Below are positions 15,906 to 25,110 of a stretch of 64,000 nucleotides of DNA, one piece after another. This stretch comes from Rhabdaerophilum sp. SD176. GTDB lineage: Bacteria > Pseudomonadota > Alphaproteobacteria > Rhizobiales > Beijerinckiaceae. Below the pieces are notes generated by a model that was given only the letters and a program-made list of their open reading frames with translations, was not told the DNA's origin and made no database searches. The number at the start of each line of letters is the position of its first letter. Position 1 is the first letter of the stretch. Both the position numbers and the translations under genes were made by a program. The stretch covers positions 412,395 through 476,394 of the forward strand of contig NZ_JARJNS010000005.1 in assembly GCF_030143245.1 (NCBI RefSeq), given 5' to 3'.

Positions 15906-17555
15906 ATGCGGGTGATGCTCATCCATCCGAATTATCATTCCGGCGGTGCGGAAATTGCCGGAAACTGGCCGCCGGCCTGGGTCGCCTATCTGGCCGGCTC
16001 CCTGCGAGCGGCAGGCTTTCAGGACATCGTGTTCGTCGATGCCATGACCAATCATCTGGATGACGAGACCCTCGCGACGCGGATGCGCGAGTTCCGGCCC
16101 GATGTGATCGGCGTTACCTCGATCACCCCGTCGATCTACATGGCCGAACGCGTGCTGGAAATCGCCCGGGATGTCTGCCCGGATGCGCTGCGCGTGCTCG
16201 GCGGTGTCCATGCGACTTTCATGTACAAGCAGGTCCTGTCGGAAGCACCCTGGGTCGACGTGATCGTCCGGGGCGAGGGCGAGGAGATCTTCCGCAATCT
16301 CGTGCAGGCCGTGGCCGAGGGGCGCTGGCTGGAAAGCCGGGCGCAGATCGCCGGCCTCGCCTTCAACGATGGAGAAAGCATTGTCGCCACCCCGGCCGCA
16401 CCGACGGTGAAGGATCTGGAGGGCATCAATCCGGACTGGTCGCTGCTGGAATGGGAGAAATACATCTATGTCCCGCTGGGCGTCCGCGTCGCGATCCCGA
16501 ATATGGCGCGCGGCTGCCCCTTCACCTGTTCCTTCTGCTCGCAATGGAAATTCTGGCGCGACTACCGCATCCGGGAGCCGAAAGCCGTGGTCGACGAGAT
16601 CGAGCGGCTGGTGAATGACCATCAGGTCGGCTTCTTCATCCTCGCCGACGAGGAACCCACCATCAACAAGAAGAAGTTCACCGAATTCTGCGAGGAGCTG
16701 ATCGCGCGCGGCCTGCCCGACCGGGTGAAATGGGGCATCAATACCCGCGTCACCGATATCATGCGCGACAAGGATCTGCTGCCGCTCTGGCGCAAGGCGG
16801 GTCTCGTCCATGTCAGCCTCGGCACCGAGGCGGCGGCGCAGCTCAAGCTGGACCGGTTCAACAAGGAAACCAAGGTCAACCAGAACAAGGAGGCGATCCG
16901 CCTCCTGCGCGAGGCCGATATCTTCACCGAGGCGCAGTTCATCGTCGGGCTCGACAACGAGACGGCGGACACGCTGGAAGAGACCTACCAGATGGCCTGG
17001 GACTGGCAGCCCGACCTAGCCAACTGGTCGATGTACACGCCCTGGCCCTTCACGCCGCTTTTCCAGGAACTGGGCGACAAGGTCGAGGTCTTCGACTTCT
17101 CGAAATACAATTTCGTCACGCCGATCATGAAGCCGGATGCGATGGAGCGCGGCGAATTGCTCGACGGCGTGATGAAGAATTACCGCCGCTTCTACATGAA
17201 GAAGGCCCTGTTCCATTACCCTTGGCGCGGCACGGGCTTCCGGCGGAAATACCTGCTCGGCTGCCTGAAGGCTTTCCTGCGCGCCGGCGTGCAGCGCACC
17301 TTCTATGATCTCGGCAAGGTGGGCTATTGGGGGCCGCAGACGAAGAAGACGGTGGATTTCCACTTCGATGACAGCCGGCAGATCGCGCCGGCACAGATGG
17401 AAGACTGGGTCGCCGTCCAGGATCGCCGCCAGCGCGCGCAGGAACGCAAGAAGGCCGTCAGGGCCCAGCTCGATGCCGAGCGCGAGCCGGTTCTGGCCTG
17501 TGGCGGCGGCACGCGCCAGATGGAGGAATCGGCACCCCATGGCCCGCACCATTGA
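15906..17555 (+). CDS. bchE: Anaerobic Mg-protoporphyrin IX monomethyl ester oxidative cyclase BchE
   Basis: BchE is a cobalamin-dependent radical-SAM enzyme that closes the isocyclic ring of bacteriochlorophyll using water-derived oxygen. The 549-residue protein opens with the family signature [19 protein letters not shown], has a B12-binding domain over the first ~150 residues, the 4Fe-4S motif C204-x3-C208-x2-C211 in [15 protein letters not shown], and the highly conserved [16 protein letters not shown] and MYTPWPF stretches. Its C-terminal tail after about residue 500 is charged and variable. It overlaps bchJ by 17 bases. Two PpsR-type operators and an FNR-type box precede it, as expected for a low-oxygen gene. 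Confidence 0.97.
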   Translation: MRVMLIHPNYHSGGAEIAGNWPPAWVAYLAGSLRAAGFQDIVFVDAMTNHLDDETLATRMREFRPDVIGVTSITPSIYMAERVLEIARDVCPDALRVLGGVHATFMYKQVLSEAPWVDVIVRGEGEEIFRNLVQAVAEGRWLESRAQIAGLAFNDGESIVATPAAPTVKDLEGINPDWSLLEWEKYIYVPLGVRVAIPNMARGCPFTCSFCSQWKFWRDYRIREPKAVVDEIERLVNDHQVGFFILADEEPTINKKKFTEFCEELIARGLPDRVKWGINTRVTDIMRDKDLLPLWRKAGLVHVSLGTEAAAQLKLDRFNKETKVNQNKEAIRLLREADIFTEAQFIVGLDNETADTLEETYQMAWDWQPDLANWSMYTPWPFTPLFQELGDKVEVFDFSKYNFVTPIMKPDAMERGELLDGVMKNYRRFYMKKALFHYPWRGTGFRRKYLLGCLKAFLRAGVQRTFYDLGKVGYWGPQTKKTVDFHFDDSRQIAPAQMEDWVAVQDRRQRAQERKKAVRAQLDAEREPVLACGGGTRQMEESAPHGPHH

Positions 17556-18135
17556 TCCCGGCCGGATCGGCCCCAATGCCGTGATCCAGCTCCGCGATGT
17601 GCTCGCGGAGGCGATCGGAGCCGCGCGCGGCCGGGCGCTGTTCGAGGCCGCCGGCCAGGCCGGATGGTGGGACGAGCCACCTTCGGCCATGGTGCCGGAA
17701 GCGGCCGTGCGGGATGTCCATGCCGCCGTGGTCCGCGCCCTGCCGGCCCGCCAGGCGGCTAGCCTGCTTGAAGAGGCCGGCTACCGGACAGGTGCCTATA
17801 TTCTCGCCTATCGCATCCCGGCCTTCGCGCGCTGGTTGCTGCCCCGCCTGCCGGCCCGCCTTGCCGCGCGGCTTCTCGTCCGGGCCATTGCCCGCCATGC
17901 CTGGACCTTCTGCGGCACGGGGGCCTTCCGTTACCGGCTGGACGGGCGGCTCGATCTCGCGGTGATGGCCAATCCGCTGGCCGTGGCCCCGGGCGATCCC
18001 TGGCACCGGGCGGTGTTCGAGACGTTGTTTCGCCATCTCGTCAGCCCTTCCTGCCGCGTTGTCGGCAAGAACCCGGCCGGGCCTGCGCCCGCCGGTACGG
18101 CCTTTTCCGTGCTCGGGCCCGGTTTCGGCCTCTGA
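17539..18135 (+). CDS. bchJ: V4R-domain bacteriochlorophyll biosynthesis protein BchJ
   Basis: The 198-residue protein matches BchJ, with the 4-vinyl-reductase-type domain in its C-terminal half ([15 protein letters not shown] through the [16 protein letters not shown] strand). BchJ was first named a 4-vinyl reductase; later work assigns that reaction mainly to BciA/BciB, so a chaperone or substrate-handling role in the cyclase step is likely. It begins within the end of bchE and would share its transcript. Outside these two genes no other bch, crt or puf gene is in the window. Confidence 0.92.
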   Translation: MARTIDPGRIGPNAVIQLRDVLAEAIGAARGRALFEAAGQAGWWDEPPSAMVPEAAVRDVHAAVVRALPARQAASLLEEAGYRTGAYILAYRIPAFARWLLPRLPARLAARLLVRAIARHAWTFCGTGAFRYRLDGRLDLAVMANPLAVAPGDPWHRAVFETLFRHLVSPSCRVVGKNPAGPAPAGTAFSVLGPGFGL

Positions 18136-18144
18136 GGCCGGCGA

Positions 18145-20235
18145 TCAGGAGAAGAGCAGGTCATGCGCGAGGGCCGGGGCGATTTTCAGCCCGGCCAGCA
18201 GATCGCGCAACTCACCCTGTTCCGCCTTGGAAAGACGCCGCAACTCCACCGAGGTGCTCGGCGGCAGCCCTTCGGCAATGTCCGTCAGCTGCTGGCGGAG
18301 GATGAAGCCGGCGAGAGCCGCCTGCGCCTCCTCCAGCTTGGCGAGGTCGTGATCGGCGCCGATCTTCATGTCCCGAAGCGCCCGGAGCCGGTCTGCCGTG
18401 TTGCGATGGGCGATCCCGTGGCTGAGTGCAAGGCACCGCGCCAGCGCCACAACGGGGAACAGCCCGCCGCGCTTGAGATCGACGCGTCCGTCCTCGGCCT
18501 GGATCCGCCCGAGGAACCCGACCGGCGGCGACCAGCTTCCGATCTGGTTGGCCAGCAGCTTGATCATTGGCCGGGCCTCGTGCGCGGCAGCCAGCGCTTC
18601 CCGCCGGAGCGTCGCGGCCAGGCCCGCATCCCCTTCCACGAAGCGGAAATCGAAGAAGATGTCCACGGCCAGCAGGTCCTGCGGGTCAACCGTCTCCGTC
18701 CAGCCGCGGATGCGCTGCCGCCACGCATCCAGCGTGCCGTTCCAGTCCGGGCGGCCCGCCATCACGCCACCCTTGCAGAGCGGGATCCCGATATCATCGA
18801 GGATCGTGTTCATCCGGGTGCCATGGTCGAGGAACCACGCAGTATCCGCCTCGCTACCGGCATGGACGACAGCATTGTCCTGATCGGGAATGAGCAGCGA
18901 TTCGCCGCGCCCGCCCGAGCCCAGAACCAGCACGGCATAGGGCGCCGGCGCCTTGCCCAGCCCGGCCTCGACCATACCCCGCTCCGCCTCGCGTGCGGCG
19001 CGGCGGGTCAGCGCCCCGATCTCGCGGCTGATGATCGCGGCGATCTCGCGCGCATTCACCCCCTCGCTGCTCAACCGCCGCGCGACCAGCGGCAGCCGCC
19101 CCCAGGCGGCGGCGAGGTCGCCCACGCTCTGTGACTGGTCGATCGCATCGCCGAGGGCCAGCGCATCCGAGGACCGCAGGCGCAGGAGGTCGCGCGCGGA
19201 GATCGCGCCGATCATCGCGCCATCCTCGTCCACAACACCGAGATGCCGGATATTCTTGAGTTCCATCCGCCCGATCGCGCGATAGATGAACGCCTCCGCC
19301 GGCACGGTTTCCAGCGGCCGGTTCGCCAGGGTTCCCGCCGTTCGCCCGAGCGAGGACGGCCCGTCAAGCCCGACAAGCCGGATCACGTCACGCTCGGTCA
19401 GGATGCCGATGGGTTCAGCGAGGCGCGCCGCTTCCGTCGAGACGAAGACGGAGGAGATGCCCTTCTCCGCCATGAGCCGGATGGCATCGGCCAGCGTCAC
19501 CTCCGGCCCGACCCAGATCGGGGGCTGGCTGGCAATGTCGCGGACACGATGGCGGAAGGGGAAGGCATCGATGCGCGAAAGCACGCTGTCCGGCGCGGCC
19601 TTGGGCCGGACGGGTTCTGCCCAGCCGGCGCGGTGATAGCTGTCCAGCGCGTCGGTCAGCCGCCGGCAGGCCGCTTCCGCCTCGCCGAGCGTCCGGATGT
19701 TGCGCTGTTTCAGAATCGGCACGAGCGCGAGGAAGATCGCCGCGGTCAGCCTAGCATCGCCGAGCGCATCATGCCGGTCGGTGATGGCCAGCCCGAGATG
19801 GCTGGCAAACTTGTCGAGCGTGAAGCCGCCGAGGCGCGGGAAACACAATTCGCCGAGGAGCCGTGTGTCGAGGATATGCGTCCAGAAAGTCGGCTTGCCG
19901 GCCATGGCGCATTCCCGTTCGAGAACCGCGAGATCGAAGCCGATATTGTGCCCGATCATCACGCGCTCCCCGGCAAAGGCGGCGAGATCGGCATGGACAT
20001 CGCCGAAGGCGGGCGCATCCGCCAGCATCTCCGCCGTCAGCCCGTGCACCTTCGTCGTTTCCGACGGAATGGCCACGCCCGGATTGACCTTCCGCTCGAA
20101 ACTCTCGCTGATCCGCCCCCGCGCAAGATGCACCGCCCCGACCTGCAGGATCCGCACCGTGCCGGGGTCGAGGCCGGTCGTTTCCGTGTCGAGAACCACA
20201 GCCTCCAGGGCGATCAGCGGGATGGCATCGGGCAT
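18145..20235 (-). CDS. DnaQ-like exonuclease - CBS pair - DUF294 nucleotidyltransferase-like fusion
   Basis: A 696-residue three-part protein. Residues about 10-175 form a DEDDh 3'-5' exonuclease (DTETTG, HNIGFDLAVL, HDALGDARL). Residues about 245-370 hold two CBS motifs. From about 430 follows a DUF294/GlnD-like nucleotidyltransferase core with GSGGRGESLLIPDQDNAVV and its helical C-terminal domain. Such fusions suggest a nucleotide-sensing switch acting on nucleic acid or nucleotide, but no substrate is known. The ATG at 20235 has AAGGAGATC upstream. It is divergent from trmO and ends nine bases from the convergent bchJ. Confidence 0.85.
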   Translation of the reverse strand: MPDAIPLIALEAVVLDTETTGLDPGTVRILQVGAVHLARGRISESFERKVNPGVAIPSETTKVHGLTAEMLADAPAFGDVHADLAAFAGERVMIGHNIGFDLAVLERECAMAGKPTFWTHILDTRLLGELCFPRLGGFTLDKFASHLGLAITDRHDALGDARLTAAIFLALVPILKQRNIRTLGEAEAACRRLTDALDSYHRAGWAEPVRPKAAPDSVLSRIDAFPFRHRVRDIASQPPIWVGPEVTLADAIRLMAEKGISSVFVSTEAARLAEPIGILTERDVIRLVGLDGPSSLGRTAGTLANRPLETVPAEAFIYRAIGRMELKNIRHLGVVDEDGAMIGAISARDLLRLRSSDALALGDAIDQSQSVGDLAAAWGRLPLVARRLSSEGVNAREIAAIISREIGALTRRAAREAERGMVEAGLGKAPAPYAVLVLGSGGRGESLLIPDQDNAVVHAGSEADTAWFLDHGTRMNTILDDIGIPLCKGGVMAGRPDWNGTLDAWRQRIRGWTETVDPQDLLAVDIFFDFRFVEGDAGLAATLRREALAAAHEARPMIKLLANQIGSWSPPVGFLGRIQAEDGRVDLKRGGLFPVVALARCLALSHGIAHRNTADRLRALRDMKIGADHDLAKLEEAQAALAGFILRQQLTDIAEGLPPSTSVELRRLSKAEQGELRDLLAGLKIAPALAHDLLFS

Positions 20236-20363
20236 GGCGATCTCCTTGCGGGAAGGGTAGGCCATTCCGCATCGGGCCGCTATCTGCAGTGCAGCGAAAC
20301 AGGGTGGCAAGAGGTTGGAATCGCGGTAGTCTTTGGTCGGACGCTCTGTCCGGGGGGCAAGGC

Positions 20364-20855
20364 ATGACGCATGACGCGACCCGCAAGGGTGAGATCGAGA
20401 CGACACTCCCGGCCGCCCCGGATGCCGGGCTCTACTTCATTGGCGTGATCCGCACGCCCTTTGCCAGCCGCGACCAATGCCCGAGGCAGGGCCAGGCGGA
20501 TGGGCCCGTCTGCACGATCGAGCTGGATCCGCACTGGGCGCCGGCCCTCAAGGGGCTGGAGGCGTTCGAGCGGATCGAGGTGCTCTACTGGATGCATCAG
20601 GCCCGGCGGGACCTTCTCCTCCAGTCGCCGAAATCCGACGGGGAAACCCGCGGCACCTTTGCCCTGCGGTCACCCGTGCGGCCGAACCCGATCGCCACCT
20701 CCCTCGTCACCCTGCTGGGCATTGACGGGGCCCGCCTCCGGGTGCGCGGCCTCGACTGCCTCGATGGCACACCGCTGATCGACCTCAAGCCCGATCGCTG
20801 CGCCTATACGCCGCTCTCGCCGCCCAGCCCCAGCGAGTGGCGCAGCCTGGCCTGA
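20364..20855 (+). CDS. trmO: tRNA (N6-threonylcarbamoyladenosine37-N6)-methyltransferase TrmO
   Basis: A 163-residue TsaA/VirR-type SAM-dependent methyltransferase. The pattern YFIGVIRTPFASRDQCPRQG near residues 24-43, followed by LEAFERIEVLYWMHQARRDL and TFALRSPVRPNPIATSLV, is characteristic. TrmO methylates t6A37 of threonyl tRNA; bacterial homologues vary and some may act elsewhere. Start ATG 20364 follows a G-rich GGGGGGCAAGG. It stands alone, divergent from the exonuclease fusion. Confidence 0.87.
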   Translation: MTHDATRKGEIETTLPAAPDAGLYFIGVIRTPFASRDQCPRQGQADGPVCTIELDPHWAPALKGLEAFERIEVLYWMHQARRDLLLQSPKSDGETRGTFALRSPVRPNPIATSLVTLLGIDGARLRVRGLDCLDGTPLIDLKPDRCAYTPLSPPSPSEWRSLA

Positions 20856-20921
20856 GCGTGTCTTGCAGGCCGGATGGCAGCGAACAGGCGCGTGCCTCTG
20901 CAGCAAGGACAAGAGGGAGAC

Positions 20922-20949
20922 TTGACCAAAATTTTATACAATCTACAAT
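20922..20949 (+). promoter_or_regulatory. Sigma70-type promoter of the hydroxyproline gene pair
   Basis: TTGACC and TACAAT are separated by 16 bases in an AT-rich island, 54 bases before the start of the deaminase gene. The repeated ACAAT at 20938-20942 and 20945-20949 may be half-sites for a regulator; none is encoded next to it. Confidence 0.6.
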
Positions 20950-21002
20950 GTTAGGTGGATCGGTCTCCTCGGCGAGACCTGCCTGAAAGAGGAGCCGGGC
21001 CC

Positions 21003-21971
21003 ATGCCTACCGATAACGTTCACGCGACCAACATTTTCCAGGGAACCATTCCGGCGCTGATGACGCCCTGCACCCCGGATCGCCAGCCTGATTTCGACGC
21101 CCTCGTGCGCACCGGCAAGAGCCTGATCGCCGCCGGTATGTCGGCTGTGGTCTATTGCGGCTCGATGGGCGATTGGCCCCTGTTGACGGACGAGCAGCGC
21201 ATGGAAGGCGTCGAGCGCCTCGTCGCCGCCGGCGTGCCGGTGATTGTCGGCACCGGCGCGCAGAGCCCGGCCCGCGCCGCTGCGCTCGCGGCCCATGCCA
21301 AGCGCGTCGGCGCGCATGGCCTGATGATCATCCCGCGCGTGCTCTCGCGCGGCTCGTCGGTCGCGGCGCAGCAGGCGCATTTCGCCGGCATTCTCGAAGC
21401 GGCCGTGGACCTGCCCTCGGTGATCTATAACAGCCCCTATTATGGCTACGAGACCAAGGCGGATCTCTTCTTCGCCCTGCGGGCCCGCTACCCCCATCTC
21501 GTCGGCTTCAAGGAATTCGGTGGCGGCGCTTCCCTGCGTTACGCGGCCGAGCACATCACCAGCCGCGATGCGGCCCTCACTCTGATGGTCGGCGTCGATA
21601 CCCAGGTCTTCCATGGCTTTGTGAATTGCGGCGCCGCCGGCGCGATCACCGGCATCGGCAATGCCCTCCCGCGCGAGGTGCTGCATCTTGTCTCGCTCTG
21701 CCAGGCGGCGGCGCGCGGCGATGCCGGCGCGCGGCGCGAGGCGCAGGAACTCGAGCAGGCGCTCGCCGTCCTCTCCTCCTTCGACGAGGGCGTCGATCTT
21801 GTACTCTACTACAAGTATTTGATGGTCCTCGAAGGGCATCCCGAATATGCTCTCCACTTCAACGAGAGCGACAGCCTTTCCGACAGCCAGCGGCATTATG
21901 TCGAAGCCCAGCACCGGCTCTTCAAGAGCTGGTATGCCGATTGGGCGCCCAAGGCCCGGAAAGCTGCCTGA
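21003..21971 (+). CDS. 1-pyrroline-4-hydroxy-2-carboxylate deaminase (DapA superfamily)
   Basis: The 322-residue TIM-barrel lyase belongs to the DapA/N-acetylneuraminate lyase superfamily. The stretches IPALMTPCTPDRQPDFDALV, SAVVYCGSMGDWPLL and VGVDTQVFHGFVNC closely match enzymes converting cis-4-hydroxy-D-proline-derived 1-pyrroline-4-hydroxy-2-carboxylate to 2-oxoglutarate semialdehyde. The catalytic lysine is in LVGFKEFGGG and the tyrosine in VIYNSPYYGY. The next gene encodes a matching semialdehyde dehydrogenase, supporting the pathway. The ATG at 21003 has AAAGAGGAG upstream. Epimerase and oxidase genes of the pathway are not in the window. Confidence 0.87.
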   Translation: MPTDNVHATNIFQGTIPALMTPCTPDRQPDFDALVRTGKSLIAAGMSAVVYCGSMGDWPLLTDEQRMEGVERLVAAGVPVIVGTGAQSPARAAALAAHAKRVGAHGLMIIPRVLSRGSSVAAQQAHFAGILEAAVDLPSVIYNSPYYGYETKADLFFALRARYPHLVGFKEFGGGASLRYAAEHITSRDAALTLMVGVDTQVFHGFVNCGAAGAITGIGNALPREVLHLVSLCQAAARGDAGARREAQELEQALAVLSSFDEGVDLVLYYKYLMVLEGHPEYALHFNESDSLSDSQRHYVEAQHRLFKSWYADWAPKARKAA

Positions 21972-21996
21972 CGCCGCTCGTCACGGCCAGAACCAG

Positions 21997-22020
21997 AGGG
22001 GCCGCCCCTGTGCGGCCCTT
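21997..22020 (+). other. Hairpin between the deaminase and dehydrogenase genes
   Basis: AGGGGCCGC and GCGGCCCTT pair around a six-base loop (one G-U pair). No T-tract follows, so it may tune relative expression or stabilise RNA rather than end transcription. Confidence 0.4.
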
Positions 22021-22045
22021 CGCTTATCTCCAGGGTGGATCTCCC

Positions 22046-23494
22046 ATGACCATGCAGTTCAAGAACCTGATCGGCGGCGAAGCCGTGTCGGCCTCGACCT
22101 ATTCGGCCAATCTCAACCCCTCGAATACCGGCGATGTGATCGGTGAATTCGCGGCCGGCACGAAAGCCGATGTCGATCAGGCCGTGGCCGCGGCGAAGGC
22201 CGCCTTCCCGGCCTGGAGCCGCTCCACCCCGCAGGAGCGCTACGAGGTGCTGAAGAAGGCCTCGGATGAAGTCCTCGCCCGCAAGGACGAACTCGGCCGC
22301 ATCCTCAGCCGCGAGGAAGGCAAGACCCTGCCGGAAGGCATCGGCGAAGCCACCCGCGCCGGGCAGATCCTCGCCTTCTTTGCCGGCGAAGCGCTCCGCC
22401 TGAACGGCGAGGCGGTTCCTTCCATCCGGCCCGGTGTCGGCATCGAGGTCACCCGCGAGCCGGTAGGCGTCATCGGCATGATCACGCCGTGGAATTTCCC
22501 GATCGCCATCCCCGCCTGGAAGCTCGCGCCCGCTCTGGCCTATGGCAACACGGTGGTGATCAAGCCGGCCGATCTCGTCCCGCATTCGGCCTGGGCGCTG
22601 GTGGATATCCTCCAGCGTGCCGGCCTGCCCAAGGGTGTGCTCAACCTCGTCATGGGGCGCGGCTCCGTGGTGGGCCAGGCGATCATCGAGCACCGGGATG
22701 TCGCGGCAATCTCCTTCACCGGCTCGGTCGGCACCGGCCGCGCCATTGCGGCGGCCTGCGTGGCGGCGACGCCGATGAAGAAGGTCCAGCTCGAGATGGG
22801 CGGCAAGAACCCGCTGGTCGTGCTCGACGATGCCGACCTGAAGACCGCCGTCGAATGCGCGGCCAACGGCGCCTATTTCTCGACCGGCCAGCGCTGTACA
22901 GCCTCCTCGCGCCTGATCGTGACCGAGGGCATCCATGACCGGTTCGTCGCGGCCTTGACCGAGCGCCTGCAGGGCCTTGTCGTCGACGACGCGCTGAAAG
23001 CCGGTACGCATATCGGCCCGGTGGTCGATGCGAAGCAGCTCGAGACCGACGAGAACTACATCGCCATCGGCCGCACGGAAGGCGCGAAGCTCCATTGGGG
23101 CGGCGAGCGGCTGAACCGCGAAAATCCCGGCTTTTATCTCCAGCCCGCGCTTTTCACCGAATGCACCAACCAGATGCGCATTTCCCGCGAGGAGATTTTC
23201 GGCCCCGTCGCCAGCGTGATCCGCGTGAAGGATTACGAGGAGGCTCTGGCCGTGGCGAACGATACCGATTTCGGCCTTTCCGCCGGCATCTGCACGTCAA
23301 GCCTGAAATACTCGACGCATTTCCGCCGCAACAGCGAGGCGGGGATGGTGATGGTCAACCTGCCGACGGCGGGGGTGGATTATCACGTCCCGTTCGGCGG
23401 CCGGAAAGGCTCGTCCTACGGCCCGCGCGAGCAGGGCGCCTATGCGCGCGAATTCTACACCACGGTGAAGACCGCCTACACCTTCGCGGGGTGA
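22046..23494 (+). CDS. 2-oxoglutarate semialdehyde (2,5-dioxopentanoate) dehydrogenase
   Basis: This 482-residue NAD(P)-dependent aldehyde dehydrogenase has the usual family length, the motif GMITPWNFPIAIPAWKLAPAL, ISFTGSVGTGRAI, the catalytic glutamate in LEMGGKNP near 250 and the catalytic cysteine in GQRCTASSR near 283. Directly behind a hydroxypyrroline-carboxylate deaminase gene, it most likely oxidises 2-oxoglutarate semialdehyde to 2-oxoglutarate. Related aldehyde dehydrogenases act on sugar-acid products with the same semialdehyde. The frame extends upstream into the previous gene, but ATG 22046 is where family similarity begins. Confidence 0.88.
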   Translation: MTMQFKNLIGGEAVSASTYSANLNPSNTGDVIGEFAAGTKADVDQAVAAAKAAFPAWSRSTPQERYEVLKKASDEVLARKDELGRILSREEGKTLPEGIGEATRAGQILAFFAGEALRLNGEAVPSIRPGVGIEVTREPVGVIGMITPWNFPIAIPAWKLAPALAYGNTVVIKPADLVPHSAWALVDILQRAGLPKGVLNLVMGRGSVVGQAIIEHRDVAAISFTGSVGTGRAIAAACVAATPMKKVQLEMGGKNPLVVLDDADLKTAVECAANGAYFSTGQRCTASSRLIVTEGIHDRFVAALTERLQGLVVDDALKAGTHIGPVVDAKQLETDENYIAIGRTEGAKLHWGGERLNRENPGFYLQPALFTECTNQMRISREEIFGPVASVIRVKDYEEALAVANDTDFGLSAGICTSSLKYSTHFRRNSEAGMVMVNLPTAGVDYHVPFGGRKGSSYGPREQGAYAREFYTTVKTAYTFAG

Positions 23495-23538
23495 AGGCCG
23501 GGCTCTGGCGGGCTCCTCAACGGGGTATCACCCGGGCG

Positions 23539-23563
23539 AAATCAGGGTTCAGAGCCCTGATTT
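23539..23563 (+). terminator. Hairpin ending the hydroxyproline transcript
   Basis: AAATCAGGG and CCCTGATTT form a perfect nine-base stem with a seven-base loop, 45 bases after the dehydrogenase stop. The stem's A- and T-ended arms suit a terminator usable from either side. Confidence 0.6.
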
Positions 23564-23712
23564 CTCACCGGAATATTGCAAAAGCCGCACCCCGCAGGCA
23601 AGACCTTGCTAACGACAACGCCAAGTCCCGCAGGCTCTAATGGATATATCCAGTAACAATTAACCGAGTTGGGCCACGCTTTCCGGACGTATTCCTTCGG
23701 ACGGGTTTGTCG

Positions 23713-25077
23713 ATGCGCGGCGTCTTGAACAGGATCAGGGTTTTCGGAGGCCACAGGGGGGGAACCTCTGCGGCCATGTTTGCGCTTTCGCTTCCGGCCC
23801 TGCTGGCTGTTGGCGCCGGGACGGCCGAATTCATGATGGCCACGCAGAAGCAGGTCGCCCTCCAGGGGCTGACAGATTCTGCCGCGATCGCCATTGCCCG
23901 CCAGATGACGGTCGCCAATCCCTCGCTCGCCGAAATGCAGGCCATCGCGCGGGGCTTTGCAGGACCTTTCGAGGCTCAGCATGGGCCGGTCGCGTTGCAG
24001 CCGGCGCCGGGGCCGGAAGCAGGAACAGTCCGTGTGCAGGCGAGCTTCCGCCTGAACCAGGGGTTCGGCTTTCTGGCCAGCATAGGGGGCGTGGACAGCG
24101 TTTCTGCAAGCTCGACCGCCAAGGCCGGCGGTTCCAGCAAGCTCTGCCTGCTTTCAATCGACGAGGCCCGGGCCGACGCGCGCTGGGCCGGTGCGAAAAT
24201 GTTCCTGTCGAAGGATGCCAACGGCCTGCATCTCGGCGAGGGCGCGCGCATCACGGCACCGGGTTGCACGCTTCATACCAATTTCAAGACACGTGACGCC
24301 TTCATCATCGAGGCGCAGGCGAAAGTCACGGCGGACCTGCTCTGCGCGGCTGGCGGGATCCGCAATCTCGGCGGGTCCCTTGATGCAGAGCTCGTCACGG
24401 ACTGCCCGCGTTTGCCCAACCCCCTCGAGACCCGCAATCCCACATCGATCAAACGGAAATGCGGCCTTGCGGAATACCGGGTCTGGGAATTCCGCGAGGG
24501 GACCCACACGCTCCAGCCCGGGCGCTATTGCGGCGATATCGTCATCGGCGGCACTGCCAAGGTCCGCCTGAATGCCGGGGAATATGCCATCCAGGGCAAG
24601 TTCCTGGCCGGCGGGGATTCGGAAGTCGTGGGCGATGGCATCGCGCTCTACTTCTACGGCGGCATTGATGGCCATCTCCGCCCATCCTATTTCCGCTTCA
24701 CGGGCAATGCGCTTGTCGATCTCACCGCGCCGGAGAAAGGCGCCATGGCCGGCATCCTGATCTGGGAGGGCGTCAACGGCGCCGTCAGCGATCTTTCCAA
24801 TAGCGCCCTTGAGCCAGAGGGCGCGAATTACCATCGCATCTCGTCGGCCCGCGCCCGGCGTCTGACCGGAACGATCTACCTCCCGGCCGGCCAGCTGCGG
24901 ATCGATGCCCCGGTCGTTGTGGCTGACCGCAGCGATTACACGCTGCTGGTCATCAACCGACTCGAACTGGCGCGGGGGCCAAACCTGGTCCTGAACTCGA
25001 ATTATGCCCGGTCTCGCGTGCCGGTACCGCCGGGCCTTGGCCCGGTCGGTGCGAAGGAAGTCCGCCTCATCAAGTGA
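23713..25077 (+). CDS. Tad/TadG-like pilus-assembly-type protein
   Basis: The 454-residue protein has a membrane anchor at about 20-45 (RGGTSAAMFALSLPALLAVG) with the Flp-pilus TadG-like N-terminal domain, then a domain of repeated short strands rich in glycine (about 255-400) that looks like a beta-helix or sandwich. Proteins of this type are attached to the inner membrane and face the periplasm. No other tad gene is nearby, so a role in a Flp pilus is unproven. ATG 23713 is preferred; a TTG two codons upstream is possible. Confidence 0.68.
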   Translation: MRGVLNRIRVFGGHRGGTSAAMFALSLPALLAVGAGTAEFMMATQKQVALQGLTDSAAIAIARQMTVANPSLAEMQAIARGFAGPFEAQHGPVALQPAPGPEAGTVRVQASFRLNQGFGFLASIGGVDSVSASSTAKAGGSSKLCLLSIDEARADARWAGAKMFLSKDANGLHLGEGARITAPGCTLHTNFKTRDAFIIEAQAKVTADLLCAAGGIRNLGGSLDAELVTDCPRLPNPLETRNPTSIKRKCGLAEYRVWEFREGTHTLQPGRYCGDIVIGGTAKVRLNAGEYAIQGKFLAGGDSEVVGDGIALYFYGGIDGHLRPSYFRFTGNALVDLTAPEKGAMAGILIWEGVNGAVSDLSNSALEPEGANYHRISSARARRLTGTIYLPAGQLRIDAPVVVADRSDYTLLVINRLELARGPNLVLNSNYARSRVPVPPGLGPVGAKEVRLIK

Positions 25078-25110
25078 GGCAGAGCTCGCGATCCGCCGGA
25101 AACCGGCCCC

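Noticed and set aside
21003..21971. Dihydrodipicolinate synthase (DapA) of lysine synthesis
   Set aside because: The conserved stretches and the adjoining semialdehyde dehydrogenase fit the hydroxyproline enzyme better.
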